Part shown: positions 25,088-33,661 of the stretch, one piece after another | Position numbering within the stretch: position 1 is the stretch's first letter | Layout: each line of letters starts with the position of its first letter | Source of the DNA: Locusta migratoria | Taxonomy: Eukaryota; Arthropoda; Insecta; Orthoptera; Acrididae | Length of the DNA: 64,000 bases | Reading direction: 5' to 3' | NCBI GenBank assembly: GCA_026315105.1 | Contig: CM048744.1 | Location: 971,516,221-971,580,220, forward strand | Made by a program: the position numbers and the translations under genes | The notes under the pieces: model-generated | The model's database searches: none | Told to the model about the DNA's origin: nothing | Seen by the model: the letters and a program-made list of their open reading frames with translations, nothing else

Positions 25088-27628
25088 TTTGTATGAGAAA
25101 TTTATAGAAAAAAAAATTTTTCTTGCCTTTAATCCATACTGTTTAGAAAAAGTAATTTTTCTCATACAAACAAACCATGCATCTCTCAGTAAAATATAAC
25201 TGTACCAAAAATATTATTAGACATAAGATTTAGGATATACAAGTTGGTTTATTGTAACAGTTGATCATTGAACTAAATGCTCTATGCCACACCTAGTTTG
25301 TTATTAGTTTTAGCAAAATTGTAAACACACTAGTTTTAAGTAACCCTGGAAGTAAGTGTGTGTCAAATGTTACACAACAAATATCTGCAGAGACCTATGT
25401 GAATGAAATTAGATGCTGTATGAGAGGGATACTACAGCTAAGTTACACTCTTAAACTGTGGGATAGTTTTTACATCACTTGTACTTAGCTGCAAAATTTT
25501 TATACTATAACATCTTTGTAGGATGTAACTCCATAAAACCCAAACAATACATACAAAGAATATGCTTAGTGAAATAAAGTAACTGTGAGTCAGATGCGGC
25601 AGCACATTGGTTGTTTGTGGGCTTGACAATTAACCTAAATCATTATCTAGAACTTGTTTTGTTAAAAGCACAGTTTCATTCAAGAAAGGGCCGGCCCGAA
25701 ATTCTGCATGTGTGCTACTTTCTCATGGCAGGCACTCTGCAGCCATCTCCACCAATGTAGTGCATGTTTCTACCCACAGATGTTGCCAGGGGTAAATGAG
25801 ACTGGTTATGGTGCACTCTTGCTTGTACTTCATAAATCAGGAAGTGGAGCCCTCACTGTTCATTATATATGTGTGTCTAATAACAGATGTCGTCGTTGCT
25901 CGCTGCCTCAAGGTGCACATCTGTGCAGCACCTCCACACCTATACAGAGTGTGCAGCATTTGGCTGGCCCTGATTTAAGAGATTTCACTATGTTGTTAAT
26001 CAAGAGTTGAAAAGCGTGGGTTGTATTTGGTATCTGGTAATTTGTGTACATTAGTAAAGCTGATCTTCATTCAAGACTGATAAAAACTTCAATATGGTCT
26101 AAGAAAAATCCAACAGTCACAGGTTCTAAAATATCGATAATGGATAATCTAAATAATAAAAACTTGATCCCATTTATTTGACGTATCCTGATATTTTACA
26201 TGACCTTGGAGAACTGTAAGCTGCCTTTAAGTAAGTAAATAGTAAGCAAGCAATCAAACCAAAGTCCTGTTCACTTAGTGTCAGAATCTAGTCAACTATT
26301 GGTATAATCCAAAGAGTAGAGATCTGCAAACCAACTTGTTGTAGGGGGAAGAAGAAGCAGTTTGCATATAGTCCATCAAAACCACCACTGGTGTTCACAG
26401 TGGCTGTTGGCTAGAATGGTGGTGGTGATAGTGACTTTGATGATGCTGGCATAGATGGAGCACACAGTATACATCAAGTGGACAGAGAACACTGTGCTGA
26501 TCTAAGCTGGGTGGCATCCCAAATTCCAGGCTGACAGTGGAATGCCCACATTGAAGGGACTGGACTTGGCTGATGTCATGTGCCAGCAGCAGCCACAACA
26601 TGTTCAAGTGGGTCTGGTGAGGGTCATGAAGCTGCTCAGCTGACCTGCTGTCTTCAACCAGGGTTGCACTAAGACAGTGGAAGGTCATTAAGATTACATG
26701 CCATGTTATGTTCCATGAATCATAAACCCAAAAACGAAAAATTTGCAATTTGGAGGTCAGCTTCCACAAGAAACTTTACTATGTGAGTCATAAGAACAGA
26801 CAGTAAAAGTTCCAGCAGCTGGACGACCAGTACAAAGTTTAAGGGACAAACAGCAATAAACAGTATTGACCAGAGTAGTACAACATTGTAAGCACTGTCG
26901 TAAGCATACACCCTGGAGCTGCATGTGTTGTCAGCTTGTGAGGGTGGTGGCAGGGATGGTGATGGCATAAGCAGAAGTAGGTGGCTGCAGGAGCACCCGT
27001 TAAATAGCTCCGCCCAGACTGCGCTCCCCACCTGGTGTGAATCTGTAAGCACTGATGAACTGTATCAAGATTTCCTTAATGGAAGATTCAGTAACAGACT
27101 TGGTTATTTAAAAGTAAAACCAAAGTATTCTGCTTCATCATTAAATTGTGAATGAACGGTGGGATGTCATTCATTAGCATGATTCAAGTAGGTGCGGACA
27201 CTTCAGAATGCTCTGCTGGTGACAAACAGCATCTGGGTAGTGGGTAGTAGTGCCACAGCAATACTAATGTTGTGCCAGCTACTCAGTTTGTATAAAGATA
27301 GTAGGTGGCAAACTACACTTACAACTTTAAGATAGTTATTTCTTTCCCATTCACGTATAATCTCTCATGTACTTGTGTTGTCATTTCAGGGAAGTGGCAA
27401 GTGGTATGAGATGCAGGATCTTCATGTCACTGATATCCTTCCACAGATGATTACATTGACTGAGGCATATATTCAGGTACTGTGTCATACGTTGTGAGAT
27501 CTGGTAAAAGTTTTTTGTCTTACTTATACCATAGGGCAATTACATTTATCTTTCTCATTCTCATTCCATTTCAGATATATGAGCTCAGAAAGGATTATAA
27601 AGATGATATCAAGATGGAGGTTGTATGA
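4956..27628 (+). CDS. USP39: USP39 / Sad1 orthologue (U4/U6.U5 tri-snRNP-associated protein 2), 5'-incomplete, 10 exons
   Basis: Seen: exons 4956-5111, 5355-5468, 5552-5727, 7580-7805, 10516-10802, 16666-16794, 19368-19429, 24807-24942, 27390-27476 and 27575-27628. All have AG acceptors and GT donors and join in one frame (2 nt + 474 codons + TGA). Order of domains: a UBP-type zinc finger (CPYLDTINR, YACLVCGKYFQG, HHVFLNLHTLKFYCLPDNYE), then a USP fold. Known: USP39/Sad1 belongs to the U4/U6.U5 tri-snRNP, acts in nuclear pre-mRNA splicing, and has no deubiquitinase activity. Seen here: the Cys box reads NIKANDYCNVILQ, so Asp stands where active USPs have Cys, and the His box reads GTYRVHVLH instead of GHY. 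Human USP39 is about 565 residues, so roughly the first 100 (basic/RS-rich in relatives) are missing. The first exon here begins inside a codon, so at least one upstream exon exists. I found no match for it in 1-4955. Identity is from remembered family sequence. Confidence 0.96.
5355..5468 (+). CDS. USP39: USP39 exon: second half of UBP zinc finger
   Basis: Acceptor TTCTAG precedes 5355 and donor GTAAGT begins at 5469. Together with the last base of the previous exon it reads GRGTNTHAYTHSV, then HHVFLNLHTLKFYCLPDNYEII. The His residues complete the zinc finger. Phase 1 at both ends. Confidence 0.95.
5552..5727 (+). CDS. USP39: USP39 exon: linker and degenerate Cys box
   Basis: Acceptor CTACAG and donor GTGAAT flank it. 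It reads DSSLDDIKYVLNPTFTSEQI, then PGIVGLNNIKANDYCNVILQ. This is the USP Cys box with Asp at the nucleophile position. The window sequence has Cys two residues later, where human USP39 as I recall it has Ala. Confidence 0.95.
5914..6113 (+). mobile_element. tRNA-derived SINE, grasshopper type A
   Basis: The head GCCGCGGTGG carries a box-B-like GGGTTCGAATC at about 5980. The body has GGGACTGATGACCCC and the tail CACAAACATTTGAACAT. Imperfect flanking duplication: GATCATTTAT at 5904 against GATCAGTTATT at 6114. It lies in a USP39 intron. I recognise the head, GACTGATGACC body and AACATTTGAACAT tail from Schistocerca SINEs. Confidence 0.85.
6114..7440. other. Intron stretch without assigned content
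   Basis: AT-rich, with an (AGA)n run near 6429-6450 and a stretch ending in AATAAAAGG and an A run near 7130-7156. The latter may be the 3' end of a retroposed copy. An 89-codon open frame at 6661-6930 has no motif I recognise. Confidence 0.3.
7461..7537. repeat. (AC)n(AG)n compound microsatellite
   Basis: About 21 AC units followed by about 17 AG units, ending 42 bases before the USP39 exon at 7580. Confidence 0.95.
7580..7805 (+). CDS. USP39: USP39 exon: USP fold, N-terminal part
   Basis: Acceptor TTTTGCAG ends at 7579 and donor GTAAGA starts at 7806. It reads ALSHVTPLRNYFLREINY, then RPPGDSSFLLVQRFGELMRK and LWNPRNFKAHVSPHEMLQAV, all very close to vertebrate USP39. A long (AC)n(AG)n tract ends about 42 bases upstream of the exon. 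Confidence 0.95.
7950..9010 (+). mobile_element. Decayed Tc1-like transposon remnant
   Basis: At about 8620-8760 the plus strand reads GIVFQQNNRRSNTAH, resembling the Tc1 transposase block with the QQDNARPH motif. It is followed by degraded text where ARSPDLSPIEH would be expected. Stops and frameshifts are frequent. Element limits are guesses. Confidence 0.45.
9170..9540 (+). mobile_element. LINE ORF1-like fragment
   Basis: From ATGAATAGGGACTGTGACTG at 9179 the reading resembles the first ORF of a LINE common in grasshoppers, including PVRLANRFEALSVQ near 9420-9465. Recognition is from memory of that repeat and no catalytic domain is present. The frame breaks at 9536. Confidence 0.5.
9637..9910. 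repeat. Inverted-repeat element, family H (copy 1)
   Basis: Left arm ACTTACCCAAAGCACAGGCC with CACAAATAAAATCACACACA is mirrored on the right by TTTTATTTGTGTCTGTC and GCCTGTGCTTTGGCTAAGT. The centre is a pyrimidine-rich stretch flanked by GAAGAAGCTGCC. The same organisation occurs at 16945-17275, 19672-19822 and 19858-20215. Confidence 0.75.
10516..10802 (+). CDS. USP39: USP39 exon: USP fold, central part
   Basis: Acceptor TTCTTAG ends at 10515 and donor GTATAA starts at 10803. It reads GDPIDFLSWFLNALHLALNG and later FLGSMRIYTRKIPP, YLTCDLPPPPLFKDEF and ENIIPQ. The FLSWFLNALH segment is a USP39 signature. The following intron is about 5.9 kb and holds a large Penelope-like composite. Confidence 0.95.
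10890..12330 (+). mobile_element. Mariner-like relic
   Basis: At 12115-12200 the plus strand reads NLAPSDFHLFQYMKK, the mariner block LAPSDFHLF that precedes the last catalytic Asp region. At 10890 GGGCTGTCCAGAAAGTAAC resembles a mariner inverted terminal repeat. No matching right end or intact ORF was found, so the two may be unrelated. Confidence 0.45.
12331..13340. other. AT-rich intron stretch, no feature seen
   Basis: A repeated phrase occurs: CACTTCTCACTTTTTGTTTGGCT near 12770 and CATTTCTCACTCTTTGTTCGGCT near 12990, each followed within 75 bases by AAAATTCAGACA-type text. This suggests an old tandem or dispersed repeat. Confidence 0.3.
13567..13599. repeat. (CA)n microsatellite in the left arm
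   Basis: CA tract at the same relative place as the TG tract at 15900-15934 in the opposite arm. Confidence 0.95.
15900..15934. repeat. (TG)n microsatellite in the right arm
   Basis: Mirror partner of the CA tract at 13567-13599. Confidence 0.95.
16666..16794 (+). CDS. USP39: USP39 exon: USP fold
   Basis: A long T-rich tract and CTCAG precede 16666 and donor GTGAGT starts at 16795. It reads VNLYTLLQKFNAQTEKEYKT and ENFMKRFEITKLPPYLILYI, matching the conserved EKEYKTYKENF and KLPPYLI segments of USP39. Phase 0 at both ends. Confidence 0.95.
16945..17275. repeat. Inverted-repeat element, family H (copy 2)
   Basis: Left arm TTTAACTTACCCAAAGCACA, right arm TGTGCTTTGGGTAAGTTAAA: perfect reverse complements over these 20 bases. 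The interior has AGAAGGAAGGAGGGG on one side and CCCCTCCTTCCTTCC on the other. It lies 150 bases after the USP39 exon ending at 16794. Confidence 0.85.
17276..18530. other. Intron stretch, pyrimidine-rich then AT-rich
   Basis: 17475-17890 is strongly C/T-biased (CTCCCTCTCCCCCTCC-like runs). The rest is AT-rich with no repeat family or exon I can name. Confidence 0.4.
18530..19040. repeat. Diverged tandem repeat with CCAACAGATGGC
   Basis: CCAACAGATGGC occurs near 18602, 18793 and 18931. A CTGAAATC-type phrase recurs near 18540, 18666, 18868 and 19022 in alternation. A CA microsatellite (18685-18732) interrupts it. Confidence 0.6.
18685..18732. repeat. (CA)n microsatellite
   Basis: Uninterrupted CA tract of about 48 bases. 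Confidence 0.95.
19116..19300. repeat. Two-copy direct repeat
   Basis: GTGGATGTCATAGCATC through TTATCTTTGGGTTTTGTAAA near 19125-19180 recurs as GCGGATGTCATAGATCAG through TTATCTTTGGGTTTTGAAAA near 19244-19288, spacing about 115 bases. Confidence 0.7.
19368..19429 (+). CDS. USP39: USP39 small exon: RFTKN motif
   Basis: 62-nt exon between TTTCCAG and a GTAAGT donor. It reads RFTKNTFFVEKNPTIVNFPV, close to RFTKNNFFVEKNPTIVNFP of vertebrate USP39. It ends in phase 2, and the split codon is completed at 24807. Confidence 0.94.
19672..19822. repeat. Inverted-repeat element, family H (copy 3, short)
   Basis: AATAGAGATGGATTAACTTACC at the left is mirrored by GGTAAGTTAAAACATCTCTATT at the right. 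The interior is mainly two facing arms with almost no unique centre. Confidence 0.8.
19858..20215. repeat. Inverted-repeat element, family H (copy 4) with TG/GA microsatellite
   Basis: Left arm has TTTGACTTACCAGGCGAAAAG and ACACACACATAAATAAAATC. The centre has a GGAAGGAAAGGGAAAAAGGG block facing CCTTCCTTCCTTCC. The right arm is replaced by (TG)n 20132-20171 and (GA)n 20171-20213. Confidence 0.7.
20483..20745. repeat. Hairpin repeat with central TG tract
   Basis: GCCACAGAAATGCACAAATA at about 20527 and AACATTATAGCTTACGGCCA at 20565 face GGCCAAAAGCCATAATGTTA and TATTTGTGCCTTTCTGTGGC at 20672-20719. The spacer contains (TG)n at 20618-20643. The layout is like the Penelope-type hairpins elsewhere in the window. 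Confidence 0.75.
20746..22900. other. AT-rich intron stretch, no feature seen
   Basis: Open frames at 20650-20988 and 21792-22079 have no recognisable domain and overlap frames on the other strand. No SINE or exon signature was found. Confidence 0.4.
22930..23535 (-). mobile_element. Decayed Tc1-like transposase fragment
   Basis: Minus 23424-23188 reads LLPSESDILIQHDNIRQHTA, CETLKDEQQFSW. The first part resembles the Tc1-family QQDNARPHTAR block containing a catalytic Asp. Upstream text (VFVEGMFTNTNYKENAVRPV) fits the preceding strand and helix. No intact frame. Limits are uncertain and related text may resume after the SINE, at 23830-24160. Confidence 0.5.
23544..23722 (+). mobile_element. 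tRNA-derived SINE, type B
   Basis: The head has GATGTGGCATAGTGGTAATTC, a tRNA-like box A. The body has TTTAGGTTTTCTGTGATTTC, CCTAAATCGATCCAGGCAAA and GCCGATTTCCTTCCCCCTCC, phrases of an arthropod SINE I recognise. No clean target duplication seen. Confidence 0.7.
24640..24690. repeat. Penelope-type terminal tail fragment
   Basis: AGTTGCAAACTATCTTCTTA followed by GTTGAAATTCCATCCTGG matches the tails of the hairpin elements at 3230-3280 and 16300-16340. Confidence 0.45.
24807..24942 (+). CDS. USP39: USP39 exon: degenerate His box
   Basis: Acceptor TTTCTAG ends at 24806 and donor GTATGT starts at 24943. It reads NVDFGDILTPEVKERYNNTI, YDLVANIVHDGEPGKGTYRV and HVLHK. Active USPs have GHY where this has GTY. 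A 44-base A tract lies 96 bases past the donor. Confidence 0.95.
25039..25082. repeat. A44 homopolymer in intron
   Basis: Forty-four consecutive A starting 96 bases after the 5' splice site at 24943. There is no recognisable retroposon body upstream of it. Confidence 0.9.
25083..27370. other. Intron stretch, no assigned feature
   Basis: Open frames at 26395-27052 (minus) have no domain I recognise. The more GC-rich 26400-27020 part may be an unidentified repeat. No exon signature or SINE was found. Confidence 0.4.
27390..27476 (+). CDS. USP39: USP39 exon: C-terminal USP fold
   Basis: Acceptor TTTCAG ends at 27389 and donor GTACTG starts at 27477. It reads GSGKWYEMQDLHVTDILPQM, then ITLTEAYIQ, matching GKWYELQDLQVTDILPQM of USP39. 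Confidence 0.95.
27575..27628 (+). CDS. USP39: USP39 terminal exon and stop
   Basis: Acceptor ATTTCAG ends at 27574. The reading IYELRKDYKDDIKMEVV is followed by TGA at 27626-27628. The tail after YIQI differs from vertebrate USP39, as expected for a poorly conserved C-terminus. Confidence 0.92.
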   Translation: MYELRKDYKDDIKMEVV

Positions 27629-27985
27629 CATACGGCATCAAGTGCTGGCACACTTCAAAAGTTTGCCAGACAAGTACCTTGACTGAAGAATTCCTCATGA
27701 GAGGAACGGTTCATGTAGCAGTTAATTCACTGAAATGCCAGTGTGACAAATGTAAATATTTTATTTATAACCTGGCTGGGAAGTCCCTGCTGCTCTTATA
27801 AAAAACTGTCCCCTTTGGAGTTGAGGTCTATTTTCACCACCATTGCTCTCTGTCTTACACCTCACTCCATGGTGTGTACTGACAACTGTAGCTATGTAAG
27901 TGATACATCACTTTTACTGCAGACATTCATATGCCGTGGCGAAAATAACTGTATTAAAATAAAATATTTTTATTGTAATTATTTT
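27629..27985 (+). promoter_or_regulatory. USP39: USP39 3' UTR with candidate poly-A signal at 27958-27963
   Basis: AATAAA occurs at 27958-27963, about 330 bases after the stop, with T-rich sequence just downstream. It is the first AATAAA I see after the stop. The cleavage site itself is inferred. Confidence 0.55.
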
Positions 27986-28840
27986 TTTCCACTTACCACT
28001 TGTTTTCCTTCTCCTAATTTTCCATTAGATTTTCATATTTTTCCCTTCTTGTTTTTTGTGACTGTTGGGTCTGTAAATCCACGTTTCCAGGAATTGATAT
28101 TCACTTGGCTTGTGTATTTTTATTATATTATTTTTTGCCCCTGGAACTCGAAGTGTATGTGAAAATGTAAACCTGAACAATAATTCTGATTCCATATCCA
28201 CTACAAGTACAGATGGGTGAACTGATCCAGTGGAAGAGAAAGGTACCCACCTTTAAGAGGACTATATTATAACTGTTTCTGGGATAACTTGCCATTCAAG
28301 AAAAAAGTGTTTGTTACACTGCAATGAGAATTAAGGATAATGTGTGGCATTCACTGATAAAAAACTATGTTCTTTAAACTGTTTGACAAACTGACAGCAG
28401 CTTCACAGTAAATTTACTTCTTTAAGAAGCTGGTTATTAAGTCAATCTTATTTTCAAAATGACGTAACAGCCGTAAATGTAATATAAGAATGAGACATTA
28501 CCTACACTATTCATATCCTTCACTCAGCCTCAGACTAGAACAGGAAGGAATGATCATCTATCCCTTATTACAAATAATTTAATAGATAATAAAATTAAAT
28601 TCTTATTTAAACTGAAACCATATGTACTTTACAACCCCTACTCAGTAGAAGAGTTACTGAAAGTGTCCTAATATTGTATAACAATAATGTAAAATTGTGG
28701 ATGGAGTTATAAGCAAAATAAGGGAAAGGCAACCATTCACCTAAATCAGTTCAATGTGTAGAGCACATAACAGAATACAGCATTCTCACTAGCTTTTGAC
28801 AAAACTTTTTTCCAGCAGAAGTATACAGATTCACACATAC
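27986..28840. other. AT-rich intergenic stretch, no feature seen
   Basis: Between the USP39 3' end and the gypsy-type LTR. No ORF longer than about 60 codons with any motif, and no repeat was recognised. Confidence 0.5.
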
Positions 28841-28846
28841 AACTAC

Positions 28847-29077
28847 ATGCTGTAAGGCACAGACACAGCCGATAATATATGTCGGGAGTTGGCATCGCGG
28901 AAAACTGCGGGAAACTCCAGAGCACGCCACAGGAAAGTCAATTACATAAATAGTGCGGAGTTGTGTTCCGGCGCCCCAGTGTGTTGTTTACAGGTACGAG
29001 CTCACCTTGCGGGTGTTCACACAGCCAGTGCACGCCAGTGTTCCATTTAGTAGTTGTGAGAGTGGTGTTGTCCGTGA
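28847..29077 (+). repeat. 5' LTR
   Basis: Shares TGTAAGG(C/A)ACAGACACAGC, TATGTCGGGAGT, GCCAGAGCACGCCAC-like text and CAGCCAGTGCACGCCAGTGT with 33421-33661. The exact ends are inferred from where similarity stops. Confidence 0.85.
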
Positions 29078-29158
29078 TCACAACATTTGGCGATGAATGC
29101 GGTATCCCCCCCCTTTCTCCGCGTGTTTTCCGTCTGAGGTGGTTGTTCGTCTTACATA

Positions 29159-30215
29159 ATGTCTACTGGTTCTTCCGATGAGATACTACGTCGCCTCGTC
29201 GAACAACAAGAGGTTTTTGCAACGGCGATTCACGCTCAAAACCAGGTGTTACAATCTCTTGCTACAGCCTTGTCTAGTGGGTCCCAACCCCCGTCCACCC
29301 CACAGGTTGTTTCGCCCCCCCGTGCCCCCTCTGTCTTATCCGCCACCCTTTCCGGCGTACGACAAGTCCGTAGAAGAGTGGGACGCTTATGTAAAATGGT
29401 TAAGACAATATTTTCAGGCTTTTGGCTGGTCTGATGGCACCTTATGTCGTGCGTTATTCCTGTCGTGGCTGTCGCCTCGTCTGTATCAGCTCCTTTGTCA
29501 ACTCGCCCCTTTTCAGGATCCTTCGACGCTGTCTTTCGATCAAATGTGCGGCCTGTGTTCAGTTTTACCACTGCAGGAAGCAGCCACAACAGTCTTATCG
29601 GGCATGGGCCGCAGACCTCCATGGTTTAAGCCGTCGTCATTTTGTTACGGATGTGCATAACGAATTGTATGCCGATCTAATGGTCCATGACGCTATTATT
29701 CGGCTTGCCCCTGATTGCGAACGTGCTCTCCTGTGCGAAAATCCTTATCTTTCTGAGGTCCTTAACATTGTGCAGTTTTTTGAGGTTTCGCGGGCGGCGG
29801 GCAACCAAATTGAGGCTTGGTGTGAGGTGGCGGAAATCCAACCCACTTCTTCTCCGTTCCAAGCAGGGCCACAATGGGATGACGTGGTCACGGCAGTCCA
29901 CGCGCAGCCTCGGCCCCGGGGCGATCGGCCATTGCACGGCAGCGGAAACTCGGGCCAGGCAGCGTGCAGTCACGCAACCGGAAAATGCTTCCTTCGTGTC
30001 CCTCCCGTTTTGTCGATCATGATAGACCCGACTGCCCCAAGCGGTGGTCCACGTGTCATCAGTGCCACAAGAAAGGTCACATTGCATCTGTTTGTGCCTC
30101 CAAAATCCAAGATTCCGACACCAAGATGGACGTAAATTGCGTCTCAGCGATTTCAGTTGCACCCAACAAGCTCTTTATTGACGTCACGGTTTTTCGCAAA
30201 AAGTTGCGTATGTAA
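29159..30215 (+). pseudogene. gag remnant of the gypsy-type element
   Basis: Begins MSTGSSDEILRRLVEQQEVF. Structural gag continues in other frames (PPFPAYDKSVEEWDAYVKWL, then YADLMVHDAIIRLAPDCERA), so at least two frameshifts separate the segments. The end carries a CCHC zinc knuckle, CHQCHKKGHIASVC, near 30055-30096. A stop at 30213-30215 separates it from the protease. Confidence 0.85.
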
Positions 30216-33102
30216 GTGGACACAGGCGCGGCCGTCACCTTATTAAACTCAAAGACGTATTTGGATCTGGGTTCTCCCTCTCTCTTACCGGTGTCACGGA
30301 AATTGGTCAGTTACAATAAACAATATATTCCGATCCTGGGACAGTTCTCAGCCCCTATCACATACAAATCTGTCACTCATAGGCTCACTTTTCTTGTTGT
30401 AAACAATGCTCACACGGACAACTTGTTTGGTCTTGACGCCTTTCAGTGGTTTGGGTTCACTATTTCTGACGAAGTCAACATTGTCTCTGACCAGGTGCCT
30501 TTTCCACAACTAGACTCTTTATGCGCCGAATTTTCGGCGGGATTGGGCTGTGCTAATAATTTCCAAGCCCACATCACCTTGAAGCCTTCCGCTAGGCCCC
30601 GTTTTTCCGCGCTTGGCCGGTTCTGATTGCACTCCATGACCACGTCAAAGCAGAGTTGGACCACCTGGAGGAAGCTGGGTTGGTAAAACGCATTCCGTCC
30701 AGTGAATGGGCGACTCCCATGGTCCTTGTAAAAAAAACCGTCAGGGCGGTTGCGCCTTGTGGCGATTTCAAACATTCTGTGAACTCCCAATCTGTCATCG
30801 ACACTTATCCATTGCACGCCCAGATGAGCTTCTTGCGAAATTGGCGGATGGACAGTACTTCTCCAAGATAGATCTCTCCGATGCATATTTGCAAGTCCCT
30901 CTCGATGCTGACTCTCAACGTCTCTTGGTCCTGAACATGCCCTTTGGGTTGTACCAATACTTGAGGTTGCCCTTCGGGGTGGCCAGCGCTACAGCAAATT
31001 TTCAGCATTTCCTTGAACAACTCACACTGTCGGTGCTCGACGATATAATAGTGTCTGGGCCCTCAGCCGATGAACATTTAGGCAACTTACGTCCACTATT
31101 CACAGTACTGCAGGTGGTGGGGTTGATGTGCAATCTGGAGAAATGCCATTCTTTCAGCCTTCTATCACTTTTTTGGGCTTTGAGGTTTCTAGTGAGGGCA
31201 GCAAGCCCCTCCGTCAGAATGTCTCTCCCATGTTGGCCCTCACTCGGCCGACCTCAATCAAGGATCTGCAAGTGTTTTTAGGAAAAGTCACTTATCATAA
31301 ATTCTTGCCAGGGGTTTCATCTATTGCAAAACCCCTGCATGACCTGCTGCGCAAAGGGACTTCCATTGGTCATCAGCCTGCGAAAAAGTATTTTGCACAT
31401 TAAAGGAGCTGCTTCAATCGGCCCCACGCCTCTTCACCTATCAACCTGGCCTCCCCCTTGTCTTAGCAACGGACGCCTCCCAACATGGGATTGGTGCAGT
31501 GCTCTCTCATAAATACCCAGAGGGATCTGAGTGACCGCTTGCTTTCGCCTCTAAGACACTCACTCTGGCCCAAACCAGATATTCGCAAATTGAGAAGGAG
31601 GCTCTTGCTATTGTCTACTCTCTGAAAAAGTTTCATGTCTTTCTGTATGGTGTAAAATTTCATCTCATAACTGTTCACAAACCGCTGGTTTCTCTCTTTC
31701 ACCCTTCAGCATCACTACCCGACAAGGCCGCTCACCATCTTCAGCCTTGGGCGCTGTTCCTATCTCGATATAACTATGCGATACACTTCCGCCCTACATC
31801 CAAACATGCAAATGCGAATGTGCTCTCCCTCTTCTGGATGGACCAGACTCAGCCTTTGATCAGGAAGAATTGTTGTGCTTTCATGTTGACATAGCCGCTC
31901 AGCAAACAGTGGACGGTTTTCCAATCACAGGTGCCAAGGGGGCTCTGGCTAGTGGCGCAGACCCGGTCCTCCGCAAGGTGATCTGTTTGGTCCAGCAGGG
32001 CTGGCCTGCGACTCAGCCGAAACAGACATCGGACCCCCACAGAAACTTCTATGCATTTCGACACCGTTTTTCTTTTGTGGATGGCGGGCTTCTCCTTGAT
32101 TCTGAGGGGGCCTCTCCTCGGGTCGTCGTTCCATCGGCCCTCCGCTCAGAGGTCCTCAAGCTGCTACACGCCGATCATTGGGGGGTATCTCGTACTAAGG
32201 CATTGGCCCGCCGTCATGTGTTTTAGCCAAGTCTGCCCAGCGACGTGTCTCGTACGGTTACCTCGTGCTCACTCTGTGTGCAACATCAAGCCTCCCTTCG
32301 AGCAACATTCACCCCATGGCCTCAACCTTTGCAGGCCTGGGATCGCCTGCACTTCCTTAATCCCTATTGGTTACTGGTTATTGATGCATTCTCTAGGTTC
32401 CCGTATGTGGTCTGTTGCCTTTCAACCTCAGCCAAGGCCATGGATGCAGCCTTGTCACGCATTTTCTTGACTAAAGGCCTCCCCTCTATGGTGGTGTCCG
32501 ACAACGGTCCTCAGTTTGTATCACGCAAGTTTGCCTCCTTCTGCAACACCCGGGGTATCCGTCATGTCTTTGCCCCACCCTTCCATTCGCAGTCAAATGG
32601 GGAGGCTGAAAGATTTGTTCGCACCTTTAAGACCCTGTTGAAGAAGTATGTGGCTCAGTGCCCTTCGGATGTTGCCCTCGAACAATTTCTCTCATCCTTT
32701 CGGTCCACCCCGTTTGGTGACAAGATTCCCGCGGAACTCCTCCATGGTTGGCAACCCCGGACTCAGCTCCATCTCCTGCATCGGAGCCCAGGACATTCAC
32801 CCAAGTCTCCATCCCCTTGCTTCCGACCGGGGTTGGCTGTCTGGGCACGTGGGTTCGGACGCCGACCGAAATGGATTCCTGCCATCATCACCAGATGCCG
32901 CGGCCGCCGTCTCTGCGACATACGCACAGAAGACGGCATGTCTGCACATCACCACGACCAGCTGCGCCTGCATGTGGAAGATCGGGAGCCCCACCATCAC
33001 TCGGCCGATGCTCCCGCACCAGTCTGCTCCAGTACCCAGCCCACAGGCCGAAGAGATGTTCCTGCCATTACCTGTAAGTTGTCTGCCTCAGCCAGGGACT
33101 GA
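30216..33102 (+). pseudogene. pol remnant: protease, reverse transcriptase, RNase H, integrase
   Basis: Protease motif VDTGAAVTLLN begins at 30216. Reverse transcriptase blocks include YFSKIDLSDAYLQVPLD near 30855-30905 and MPFGLYQYLRLPFGVASATA near 30940. The catalytic box near 31040 reads SVLDDIIVSG, so the Tyr of YLDD and the residues before it are missing. RNase H shows LATDASQHGIGAVLSH near 31465, then a TGA at 31531-31533. Integrase (open frame 32245-33102) has CSLCVQHQ, LLVIDAFSRF, VVSDNGPQFVS and SNGEAERFVR, so its D,D,E residues are present. Several frameshifts; not a working polyprotein. Confidence 0.9.
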
Positions 33103-33420
33103 ACCAGGTCCCGCCCGTCAGAGACCTGTACCTCTGCGGGTACAGTCACCACCCATGCTGGATTCATCTCCTCCTGATGCCTTGCTTCCTTTGGGTCCAC
33201 CATCACCATCACCAGGCCCGGGGCCCGAGGTGGAGATGGAATCCGAGCCACAATCACCGGTCCTGCCATACGGATTGTCGGGGGAAGGATGTTGACGCTG
33301 CCTGTGCCCCAAGTACTTCAGACCCAACGCAACGGTGCCCGCCCGCAACCTCAGTCAGAGCCCAACAGATGTCGACCTCATGGACATTGCTCGCATCTAA
33401 GCCTCCCCAAGGGAAAAGGA

Positions 33421-33661
33421 ATGCTGTAAGGAACAGACACAGCTGATAACATATGTCGGGAGTCGACTGCGAGAGTGCGCCATGGGAAACTGCGGCAAAC
33501 GCCAGAGCACGCCACGGGCGAGTCAATGACATAAACAGTGCGGAGTTGTGCTCCGGGCCCAGTGTGTTATTTACCAGGTACGAGCTCACCTCGCTGGTGT
33601 TCCCACAGCCAGTGCACGCCAGTGTGTCGTGTAGTAGCTGTGCGAGTGGTGTTGTCTGTGA
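33421..33661 (+). repeat. 3' LTR
   Basis: Second copy of the repeat at 28847-29077, preceded by a polypurine run. It contains GCGGAGTTGTGCTCCGG and AGGTACGAGCTCACCTCGC. Confidence 0.85.

Larger units (their letters stand above)
28847..33661 (+). mobile_element. Ty3/gypsy-type LTR retrotransposon, inactivated
   Basis: Two similar repeats (28847-29077 and 33421-33661) bound an interior with gag, protease, reverse transcriptase, RNase H and integrase in the Ty3/gypsy order. A purine-rich AAGGGAAAAGGA precedes the 3' LTR. CTAC occurs just outside both ends (28843-28846 and 33662-33665) and may be a 4-bp target duplication. The reading frame is broken in gag and pol. The LTR copies differ visibly, including an internal length change, so the insertion is not recent. 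Confidence 0.92.

Noticed and set aside
26395..27052. Possible host gene on the minus strand
   Set aside because: Two overlapping frames without domain, start context or splice pattern. They overlap a USP39 intron and probably belong to an unidentified repeat.
32797..33348. Open frames antisense to gypsy-type pol
   Set aside because: Shadow frames of the integrase tail, with no independent evidence.
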